A stretch of 32,083 bases of DNA from an uncultured Caulobacterales bacterium (GTDB lineage Bacteria > Pseudomonadota > Alphaproteobacteria > Caulobacterales > Maricaulaceae). Below the pieces are notes generated by a model. It saw nothing but the letters and a program-made list of their open reading frames with translations, had not been told where the DNA came from and made no database searches. Of this stretch, positions 25,260 to 31,961 are shown in pieces; the first letter of the stretch is position 1; every line of letters starts with the position of its first letter. The stretch is from assembly GCA_937927825.1 (NCBI GenBank), contig CALFWV010000117.1, positions 1 through 32,083 of the forward strand, written 5' to 3'. The translations under genes were made by a program, and so were the position numbers.

Positions 25260-26342
25260 ATGTTTGAAATCTATAAAAACAAGAATATCTTGGTGACTGG
25301 ACATAGTGGTTTCAAAGGCTCTTGGCTATGTGCGTGGCTCACGTCTTTAGGCGCAAACGTCAGAGGAATCAGCTTGGAGCCGTCGCAGACGCAACCCTCA
25401 TTATTTAAGCTTATCGGGGATGAAATTTGCCAGGATAGTTTTTTCGCCGATATTCGTGATTACCCACTGATGGAGAAGCTTATCGCGGATTTCAAACCGG
25501 ATTGCGTCATGCATTTGGCCGCGCAAGCGCTGGTGCGCGAGTCTTATGCAAACCCCCTTGATACGTTTTCAACAAATGTGATGGGAACGGCGAATATTTT
25601 GGAGGCCTGTCGTCATTTAGAAAAACCGCCTGCGATTGTCTGCGTCACCACCGATAAAGTTTATCACAATGCGGATTGGGCCTGGCCATATCGTGAAACC
25701 GACCCGCTGGGCGGTAAAGATCCGTATAGTTCTTCCAAAGCGGCCGCAGAACTTGTTGCAGGAGCTTATCGGGATACGATGTATAAGCTGAAGGGCGACC
25801 ACGGGCCGACACTCGCGACTGTTCGCGGCGGGAATGTGATTGGCGGCGGCGACTGGGCAGAGGATCGTATTATCCCGGATGCCGTTCGCGCGGCACAATC
25901 AGGAACGGCTTTGTCAATCCGGAATCCTGATGCGGTGCGCCCTTGGCAGCACGTGCTTGAGCTATGTCACGGATATATGGCTCTAGGTGAAAAATTATTG
26001 AGTGCTGATGCGACGAATTTTGTCGGAGCTTGGAATTTTGGGCCAAGCCCTATGGAAGTCGTGCCGGTTCATGAACTGGTTGCCACGTTGAAGAAAAGCT
26101 GGACAGATGTTGATCTGGAGGTCGAGTTTGGGGCGGACCCATCTATGCCCGAGGCGCGCTATCTGACATTGGATATATCGAAATCTATTCGTGACTTACG
26201 GTGGGGCCCGGCTCTTACAGTATGGGAAAGCATTCAGCTGACAGCGGATTGGTATAACGCCTATTTCGAAAGTCCTGAACAAGCTGTAAAAATGACCTAT
26301 GCGCAGATTGAAGCATATACTAAAAAGAGGACTGTGGCGTAG
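25260..26342 (+). CDS. rfbG: CDP-glucose 4,6-dehydratase
   Basis: Converts CDP-glucose to CDP-4-keto-6-deoxyglucose, the entry step to CDP-linked 6-deoxy and dideoxy sugars. The 360 residues fit the family length. The NAD-binding loop 'LVTGHSGFKGSWLCAWL' with its Gly-Phe-Lys-Gly-Ser is specific to this dehydratase subgroup of the SDRs, as are 'TTDKVYHNADWAWPY', the catalytic Tyr-Lys in 'DPYSSSKAAAELV' and 'RGGNVIGGGDWAEDRIIPD'. An in-frame GTG at 25245 is possible, but ATG 25260 gives the usual short lead-in to the Rossmann fold. The partner glucose-1-phosphate cytidylyltransferase is not in the window. A reductase/epimerase gene follows after 12 bp. Confidence 0.92.
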   Translation: MFEIYKNKNILVTGHSGFKGSWLCAWLTSLGANVRGISLEPSQTQPSLFKLIGDEICQDSFFADIRDYPLMEKLIADFKPDCVMHLAAQALVRESYANPLDTFSTNVMGTANILEACRHLEKPPAIVCVTTDKVYHNADWAWPYRETDPLGGKDPYSSSKAAAELVAGAYRDTMYKLKGDHGPTLATVRGGNVIGGGDWAEDRIIPDAVRAAQSGTALSIRNPDAVRPWQHVLELCHGYMALGEKLLSADATNFVGAWNFGPSPMEVVPVHELVATLKKSWTDVDLEVEFGADPSMPEARYLTLDISKSIRDLRWGPALTVWESIQLTADWYNAYFESPEQAVKMTYAQIEAYTKKRTVA

Positions 26343-26354
26343 GGAGCATCGGCA

Positions 26355-27281
26355 ATGCCTACACTCTTTATGACGGGGGCTTCCGGTTTGGTTGGACGGC
26401 ATTTTTTAGCGAAATATGCCGATAGGTTTGATGAAATAATCCTGCCCTTGCGGAAGGATCCGATTGAAAACTATTCCAAAAACATCATTGTCAAAAAAGT
26501 TCACGGCCAGCCGTCTGAAATAGCGGACCTCCTCACTGAATTTCCCTGTGATTACGTTCTCAATGGGGCTGCCTATGGCGTCTCCCCCGGCGCCCGCAAT
26601 CCCCAAGATATGGTCGCCGTCAACACCGCGCTACCCATCGCTCTTGCGAAGTCGGCTCAAACTGCAGGCGCGAAAAAACTTGTTCAATTAGGCTCGATGT
26701 CTGAATATTTACCGTCGGACACATATCAGCCGACGCTTGAGTCCGACCCGCTTGTTCAAAGCTCGGAAGGGTACGCCGGAAGTAAAGCTGAAGCGTCTCG
26801 GCGGTTAGAAGCGCTGGTAAATTCCGGAAACTTACAAATTTTATGTTTGAGGTTGTTCGGCATATTTGGACCCGGTGAAGGCCCGCATCGTCTGCTCGTA
26901 TCGTTATATGACACCTTATCCAACGGGCGCGTTGCGCCAATGTCAGCCGGCACTCAAGTTAGAGATTTCATTTACGTCCATGATGTCATTGATGCGATTT
27001 ATCTTGCCCTGACACAGCCAACCGAATTAAAATTCAAAGCGCTAAATGTCGGCAGCGGCCGCGGGATTTCTGTTGGGGATTTTGCCAAATTATTTTGCGA
27101 GATTGCGGGCTATAGCGAAGACAAACTCGACTTAGGCGCTTTGCCTATGCGAGATACGGATGTGGCATATATGGTTGCAGAGATTGGAGCCTCAAAGCGC
27201 GCCTTAGGTTGGACGCCAAAATGGGATGTAGAAACTGCCTTGGGAGACTATTGTGACTATCTGTCTAAGCGCTGTGACTAA
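26355..27281 (+). CDS. NAD(P)-dependent epimerase/reductase (SDR), probably acting on a CDP-deoxysugar
   Basis: A 308-residue extended short-chain dehydrogenase. It has the dinucleotide loop 'FMTGASGLVGRHFLAKY', 'LGSMSEYLPS' with the catalytic Ser region, the Tyr-Lys pair in 'EGYAGSKAEASRRLE', 'LRLFGIFGPGEGPHRLL' and 'VRDFIYVHDVIDAI'. Immediate coupling to the CDP-glucose 4,6-dehydratase (12 bp gap) suggests it reduces or epimerises the CDP-4-keto-6-deoxyhexose, as CDP-abequose/paratose synthases do, but the sequence does not fix the product. ATG 26355 has GGGAG about 8 bases upstream. No 3-dehydratase (RfbH-like) or aminotransferase is seen nearby, which argues for a simple 6-deoxyhexose over a 3,6-dideoxyhexose within the visible genes. 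Confidence 0.8.
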   Translation: MPTLFMTGASGLVGRHFLAKYADRFDEIILPLRKDPIENYSKNIIVKKVHGQPSEIADLLTEFPCDYVLNGAAYGVSPGARNPQDMVAVNTALPIALAKSAQTAGAKKLVQLGSMSEYLPSDTYQPTLESDPLVQSSEGYAGSKAEASRRLEALVNSGNLQILCLRLFGIFGPGEGPHRLLVSLYDTLSNGRVAPMSAGTQVRDFIYVHDVIDAIYLALTQPTELKFKALNVGSGRGISVGDFAKLFCEIAGYSEDKLDLGALPMRDTDVAYMVAEIGASKRALGWTPKWDVETALGDYCDYLSKRCD

Positions 27282-27338
27282 ATTTCGAATCCATGAATTT
27301 GGTTGATTTACAAGCTGATATTTGCCTGTGAGAAGTCC

Positions 27339-27435
27339 CGCTCGCGCTGAAAAATGGGGTTGTAAAACCCCGGAGCGAGATTTAAGGAAACTCAGCCTTA
27401 AAAGACGACTGTCGTCTGCTCAAATACTGGCTGAG
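27339..27435 (+). promoter_or_regulatory. Structured 5' leader before the sulfotransferase-ACP-ligase genes
   Basis: The 165-bp gap holds two nested stem-loops. First, GGGGTT-GTAA-AACCCC (27356-27371, a GNRA-type tetraloop) is flanked by CGCTC (27339) and GAGCG (27373). Second, AGACGA-CTG-TCGTCT (27403-27417) is enclosed by the perfect 7-bp pair CTCAGCC (27391-27397) and GGCTGAG (27429-27435). The second outer stem ends only a few bases before the GGAAG ribosome site of the next gene. This could be an RNA regulatory element; no known riboswitch class was recognised. Confidence 0.4.
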
Positions 27436-27446
27436 ATTGGAAGAAA

Positions 27447-28280
27447 ATGTTGTTTTTTGGCGCCAGTGCAGGGCGAAGCGGAACGATGTTATTGGCCAAT
27501 CTGCTAAATTCGGAGCCGTCCGTCACATGTGTTCATGAAGGTAAGTTTAGACTGGGTGAAGAATCCGGTGAACAAATCCTTCCGTTTTTGACATTGGAAA
27601 ACCGACGCGGATATGAATATCCGGAAACAAAATCTGAAATTATCGCCAGCAAACGCCCCGTTGATGTCCTGACATCGCTGCATGAAACACACGGGTTTTT
27701 GGGTGACATTGCCTATAATAACAGCGTCTTTGTGGAAGAGTTATCCACGCAGTTTCCTGACTCCAAATTTCTGATATCCATTCGCGATGGTCGTGATTTT
27801 GTTCGGTCGGCCACAGTCTTGAAAGGCGAAGATTTGACACCCGTCGGCTGGGGACCAAGAGAGAAAGAGCTAACACCGCTTGAACGCTATATTTCTTTGG
27901 GAAGACTCCAACCTCGGGAAGGCGACCCACTTAAAGCAGAGTGGAATGATTTGGATTGTTTTGAGCAGAATTGTTGGCTCTGGAATGAAACGAATAAAGT
28001 TATTTTTGACGCGTTGGAAAAGATACCGAGCACTCAATATCATGTTATTCGCCTTGAGGATTTTAAATCAGACGGTCTGCAAACCTATAAGAAAATAAGA
28101 GAATTTTTGGGCGTGCCCGGCGAGACCTCAGCCGCCACTGAAAAACTACTACTTTCGCCTCAAATTAATGTTAAAAGCACAAAAGACTTACCACATCATT
28201 CTAAATGGACCGATCAAATGAACGCGGTCTTTTGGAAGCAATGTTCGCCTATGATGGAGAAATTAAACTATGTCGGATAA
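27447..28280 (+). CDS. PAPS-dependent sulfotransferase, single domain
   Basis: A 277-residue cytoplasmic sulfotransferase. The 5'-phosphosulfate loop is 'GASAGRSGTMLLANLL' from residue 5, and the 3'-phosphate-binding segment is 'FLISIRDGRDFVRSATVL'; the helical C-terminal half with 'WNETNKVIFDAL' and 'HVIRLEDF' fits the Sulfotransfer_1/3 superfamily. The acceptor is unknown; by context it is a polysaccharide or its lipid-linked unit. GGAAG precedes ATG 27447 at good spacing. Its 3' end overlaps the acyl carrier protein gene by 11 bp, so the two are translationally coupled. It is distinct from both domains of the larger sulfotransferase encoded at 23299-25041. Confidence 0.85.
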   Translation: MLFFGASAGRSGTMLLANLLNSEPSVTCVHEGKFRLGEESGEQILPFLTLENRRGYEYPETKSEIIASKRPVDVLTSLHETHGFLGDIAYNNSVFVEELSTQFPDSKFLISIRDGRDFVRSATVLKGEDLTPVGWGPREKELTPLERYISLGRLQPREGDPLKAEWNDLDCFEQNCWLWNETNKVIFDALEKIPSTQYHVIRLEDFKSDGLQTYKKIREFLGVPGETSAATEKLLLSPQINVKSTKDLPHHSKWTDQMNAVFWKQCSPMMEKLNYVG

Positions 28281-28518
28281 CAACACATTTGAACGTCTTC
28301 AATCGGTTTTTTCGTCAGTTATCGGGGCAGGGAATGCCGCCACAATCACGCCTACGTCTACCATGGATGAGGTCGAGGGGTGGGATTCCATGAATTTCAT
28401 TAATTTGGTTATTGCCGTTGAAACCGAATATAAAATCAGAATTGATGGCCTTGATGCTGCGTCAATGGTTACCATCCCAAGCATTCTTGAGTACCTCGAC
28501 CGGCAGCTCGCGAAATGA
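28270..28518 (+). CDS. Dedicated acyl/aminoacyl carrier protein
   Basis: An 82-residue acidic carrier protein. The phosphopantetheine attachment motif is 'EGWDSMNFINLV' with Ser40; a tryptophan and Met around it (G-W-D-S-M) differ from the D-S-L of the fatty-acid ACP, as is common for specialised carrier proteins including DltC-like and secondary-metabolism ones. Four-helix ACP layout and length are normal. It overlaps the sulfotransferase gene by 11 bp and the amino acid:carrier-protein ligase gene by 4 bp (ATGA), so it is almost certainly the partner of that ligase, carrying the activated amino acid as a thioester. Confidence 0.92.
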   Translation: MSDNNTFERLQSVFSSVIGAGNAATITPTSTMDEVEGWDSMNFINLVIAVETEYKIRIDGLDAASMVTIPSILEYLDRQLAK

Positions 28519-29657
28519 CCCAAACAATCGTCCTTGATATTTCACCGGATATGAATTTCGGTGAAGCCGCTCAAAAGAACTTTTTGGAGGCTTTGCCTTA
28601 CGTGGTTCAGGGTGTCGGGACGATAAATGTAAAGGGGGATTCCGTCAGCCTAACTGTAGAGACAGCCGCTGAGTTGGAAGCCCGCAAAGATGAAATTATG
28701 AGTGTTTTGAGGCGCTCCTTGGAGACGGTTTCACGTGCAACCGAACAAACCCTCGATGAAAACGACACTGACTATACACTGCATCCAAATGTAACCGAGG
28801 CTCTATTGGAGCGGGGGGATATTTCGCAAACCGGGAATGGAAAATTTGTCTATAAAGGCCAAGTCGCAAAAGTGTTTCGCGGTTTGGACGATTTATTCCG
28901 CGCCTGGGCCGGAGAGCAATCTGCGTCTGAAGAGTTTTTCCCGATTTCGGTGAAAACGGAAACGTTAAAACGGGCAGGTTATTTCAAGACATTTGCTCAA
29001 CATGCTTTTTTTGTTTCGCCGTTAGAATTATCCATGCCCGCGTTAGAGTCAGCGCAAACAGGTGACGTCCGCCCGCATTTACAATCTCCGGATTGGGTCC
29101 TATCGCCAACCGTCTGTCATCATTGTTTCGAATCCTTGAGTGATGCGGCCCACAAGAGCCATCAAACGATTACGGCGCTAAACCAATGCAGTCGATATGA
29201 GGTTCACGATACCGGCGGCTTAAAACGTCTGCGCCATTACTGGATGCGGGAAATCATTTTTCTGCGTTCAACGCCCGAAGAAACACAATCTGCACTTGAT
29301 GACGTATTGAAGCTCACCACGGATTTACTCCGGAGCTGGGGTATATCTTTCAAGGTAAAATCCGCATCAGATCCATTTTTTTTGGATTCGGGTACAGGTA
29401 AGCGCATGTTCCAGACCGCATTATTGATGAAACGCGAGTTAGTGTTACCAGTCGAAGGTAAATCTATCGCCTGTGGATCGTTCAATAACCATATGAAGAC
29501 CTTAGTCGAGGCTTTCGACATCACGGCAAATGACGGCGAAATTGCCTCCGGATGTGTGGGTTGGGGTTATGATCGTCTGATTTTAGCACTCTTTTCCCAG
29601 CTTGGTCCCGATTGTGAAAATTGGCCGGAACAAGTTCGCAAAGACCTTGGTTTATAA
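28515..29657 (+). CDS. Amino acid:[carrier protein] ligase (class II aaRS / SerRS-like)
   Basis: Activates an amino acid with ATP and transfers it to the phosphopantetheine of a carrier protein instead of tRNA. The 380-residue protein matches the aa:CP ligase family in its conserved blocks: 'LSPTVCHHCFESL', a motif-2 region 'CSRYEVHDTGGLKRLRHYW' then 'MREIIFL', 'ASDPFF' with 'GTGKRM', 'IACGSFNNHMKTLVEAFDI' and motif 3 'GCVGWGYDRLILALF'. Candidate zinc ligands are Cys201, Glu246 and Cys320; Arg227, Glu229 and Arg354 are the class II ATP-binding residues. No tRNA-binding coiled coil is present. The first ~90 residues are a separate small domain I do not recognise. Known relatives use glycine or alanine; specificity here is open. 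It overlaps the ACP gene by 4 bp. Confidence 0.88.
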   Translation: MTQTIVLDISPDMNFGEAAQKNFLEALPYVVQGVGTINVKGDSVSLTVETAAELEARKDEIMSVLRRSLETVSRATEQTLDENDTDYTLHPNVTEALLERGDISQTGNGKFVYKGQVAKVFRGLDDLFRAWAGEQSASEEFFPISVKTETLKRAGYFKTFAQHAFFVSPLELSMPALESAQTGDVRPHLQSPDWVLSPTVCHHCFESLSDAAHKSHQTITALNQCSRYEVHDTGGLKRLRHYWMREIIFLRSTPEETQSALDDVLKLTTDLLRSWGISFKVKSASDPFFLDSGTGKRMFQTALLMKRELVLPVEGKSIACGSFNNHMKTLVEAFDITANDGEIASGCVGWGYDRLILALFSQLGPDCENWPEQVRKDLGL

Positions 29658-29674
29658 TTGTAAGAGAACCCAGG

Positions 29675-30811
29675 GTGACGCGTTTCAACATTAAACCTGC
29701 GAGTTTTTTCTTTGTCGCGATTTTGTGCCTAAGTGCACTCATGTTCTGGCACAGCTATCAACCGTCTGCACGCTATTCGACAATCATCGGAAATGAAACG
29801 AGCCGGGCTAAATTCGATTGTATCTATAATTCTCAAACGCAAACCGAAGATCCTGCAGACATTTTGATTTTCGGAAGTTCGCGTGCGGGCTCTTATTTTG
29901 ATGATCGTTTCATCAGCCGTTGGGTCAGTGAGTTTTCCGGAGAGCCCACATATGTTCAGAACTTGAATGTGGCGGGCGGCGACATCAGCCTTAGCTATAT
30001 TTTCTTAAAAGAATATTTGGAGAAAAACAATCCGGACATTGTATACGTCGAAGTCCTCCGAATTAAACCGCAAGTCTCTTTAATCCCATACGTCAATCGG
30101 GCCTTCTCATCCACCGCGGATTGGGACACTACAAACGACTTGTTACGAGACTTTGAAGACAATCGAAGTTTGTTCTTCCGCGCCGCAGACATGTTTCGTG
30201 TAATGATTGATAAAACAGACAAGTATCTCTCAAAATTATTAGTCCGGGAATATTCGATTACCGTTAAAAATCCTGAAGCTTGTATACGGAATGAGATGAT
30301 AAAGACGGTCAAAAATATTGACGTGGACGCTTCAAAAAAGAGATTCTCAGCCCTCTATAAGAGAGAGGTCGAAAATTTAGTCCAAAACGCGAAATCTGCG
30401 AATGCAATTCGAAGAGAAACGAATCTTCCGCGCCGAGAGAGGGCTTTAAAAAGGCATAGAGAGAAGATGGGTAAAGCCTGGGAAACGGCTGAGCCCAAAG
30501 GCTGGGATTATGACACCGACATGGCCAAGCGACAGCTTTACTATTTTGAGAAATTGGAAGAGTTGACAGCCGAGAAAGGTGTCGAACTTGTATATTTCCG
30601 GCCTTACGGATTATTTGATGCCGAATATACAGCTAATCTGATTGAAAAATATGAAGGCGTATTCGGGGCAGATATCATTTACCCCCCTTATGACATGGCA
30701 AAACTTGCCTATCCCTATTACGTCGATCCAAATCATGCCGGTAAACAATCCAGGCGAGCGTTTGCACTCTGGTTAACAGAAGATATCATGACCCGGACGG
30801 GTAAGTTCTAG
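29675..30811 (+). CDS. SGNH-hydrolase-like, DltD/AlgJ-type membrane-anchored protein
   Basis: A 378-residue protein with one N-terminal signal anchor (about residues 8-25) and a periplasmic domain. It has the SGNH block I 'ILIFGSSRAGSYFDD' (Ser68/Ser69), a block like II-III 'LNVAGGDISLSY', and near the end 'YVDPNHAGKQSRRAFALWL' with Asp351 and His354 in the D-x-x-H arrangement. This architecture is that of DltD and the alginate acetylation proteins AlgJ/AlgX, which work with MBOAT proteins to move acyl groups onto periplasmic polymers. The start is taken as GTG 29675 (17 bp after the ligase stop), since an upstream start at 29621 would overlap the ligase and put extra residues before the anchor. 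The stop shares a base with the MBOAT start (TAGTG). Confidence 0.72.
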   Translation: MTRFNIKPASFFFVAILCLSALMFWHSYQPSARYSTIIGNETSRAKFDCIYNSQTQTEDPADILIFGSSRAGSYFDDRFISRWVSEFSGEPTYVQNLNVAGGDISLSYIFLKEYLEKNNPDIVYVEVLRIKPQVSLIPYVNRAFSSTADWDTTNDLLRDFEDNRSLFFRAADMFRVMIDKTDKYLSKLLVREYSITVKNPEACIRNEMIKTVKNIDVDASKKRFSALYKREVENLVQNAKSANAIRRETNLPRRERALKRHREKMGKAWETAEPKGWDYDTDMAKRQLYYFEKLEELTAEKGVELVYFRPYGLFDAEYTANLIEKYEGVFGADIIYPPYDMAKLAYPYYVDPNHAGKQSRRAFALWLTEDIMTRTGKF

Positions 30812-31959
30812 TGTTGGCAGCCCATACAGCTCTGTTTTTTGTCGTTCTCACGGCGGCAATTTTTCATCTCATTCCTGCGAAGCATTGGAATTTAAGACTG
30901 TCCGTTGTCATTCTGACAAGTGTCTTTTTAATCTATGCGATTTATCCCCTAGCTGCCGTCGCGGGCGTACTTTTCGCTATTTACGCATGGGGAATTTACA
31001 AGCTTTCGAAATCTAACCCACTCATTCGAAAATACGCCCCTTTGACGTTGTTCATTCTCTTGGGGTTTTTCAGTTATTTCGACTTCAAAGTTGACCGAAA
31101 CTTTTACGCGACAACAATTATCAATTTCGGAATGTCTTTTTATACGTTCCGTCTCTATGGCGCACTCCGCATGGCGCCAAGGCTAAAGACTGAAACCACC
31201 TTGTGTGAATTTCTGGCTCTTACATTATTTTTTCCGATATTTGCGGCCGGGCCAATCGCTTATCAGGATGCCTTTCGCGCCGCCTTTGATAAGCCTTTTC
31301 TCTATTCCGATTGGGTGATGGGGTTTTTCCGAATTTGCGCGGGCGTCTTTTTCGTGCATTTTGTCTCAGCACAATTAACGGAACTTCTTTATGAGTTTTC
31401 AGTCGGACGGACTGAAAATTTTAGATGGCATAAAATGGAAGTCTGGGAAGTTTACGTCGTGATGATGTTGAAATTCTTGAACCTATATGCCGATTTTACG
31501 GGATATACGGAAATCGCAATCGGACTCGGCATATTTTTTGGGTTCAAAATTCCCGAAAACTTCAGATTCCCGCTCTTCACACGGAACATTCAAGACTTCT
31601 GGAAACGTTGGCACTTGTCCTTGTCCAGCTTCATTGTAACTTATCTCTATCTTCCTCTGGCCGTACAATTCCGTAAACCTAGATTAGCCTTGTTTATGTC
31701 CTTCACCTTGGTAGGGTTATGGCATCAGATATCTTGGCAATATCTGGTTTGGGGCGTGGGGCATGGAGCAGCTCTCGTATTCTACCAAGAGTTTTCTAAA
31801 CTGAAATTTCACAGCTCGATTCCCGCTGCTGTGAAAACAGCGATTGTGCCGTTTGCGACAATTTTAACGCTCAGTTATGTGGCATTCTTATCCACATTCG
31901 CAAATGAAGCAACGCTTTCGAAGTCCCTGTCTTTCCTTAAATCGCTGATTGGATTGTAG
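30811..31959 (+). CDS. MBOAT-family membrane O-acyltransferase (DltB/AlgI-like)
   Basis: A 382-residue polytopic inner-membrane protein, close in length to DltB and shorter than typical AlgI. MBOAT blocks are clear: 'FFPIFAAGPIAYQDAF', 'NLYADFTGYTEIAIGLG', 'FGFKIPENFRFPLFTRNI', 'FWKRWHLSLSSFI' with His268, and 'GLWHQISWQYLVWGVGHG' with the catalytic-type His305. The family passes an acyl group from a cytoplasmic donor to an acceptor outside the membrane; DltB takes D-alanine from the carrier DltC. With a carrier protein and an amino acid ligase two genes upstream, an aminoacyl donor is likely here (inference), although a plain acetyltransferase cannot be excluded. The start is GTG 30811. Confidence 0.88.
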   Translation: MLAAHTALFFVVLTAAIFHLIPAKHWNLRLSVVILTSVFLIYAIYPLAAVAGVLFAIYAWGIYKLSKSNPLIRKYAPLTLFILLGFFSYFDFKVDRNFYATTIINFGMSFYTFRLYGALRMAPRLKTETTLCEFLALTLFFPIFAAGPIAYQDAFRAAFDKPFLYSDWVMGFFRICAGVFFVHFVSAQLTELLYEFSVGRTENFRWHKMEVWEVYVVMMLKFLNLYADFTGYTEIAIGLGIFFGFKIPENFRFPLFTRNIQDFWKRWHLSLSSFIVTYLYLPLAVQFRKPRLALFMSFTLVGLWHQISWQYLVWGVGHGAALVFYQEFSKLKFHSSIPAAVKTAIVPFATILTLSYVAFLSTFANEATLSKSLSFLKSLIGL

Positions 31960-31961
31960 TC

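Noticed and set aside
27322-27507. 61-residue plus-strand frame before the sulfotransferase
   Set aside because: It runs into the sulfotransferase gene in another frame; the sequence is better explained by the paired stems of the leader.
28515-29657. Possibility that this gene is a true seryl-tRNA synthetase
   Set aside because: No N-terminal tRNA-binding coiled coil is seen, the blocks ACGSFNNH and CVGWGYDR are those of aa:CP ligases, and a carrier-protein gene overlaps its start.
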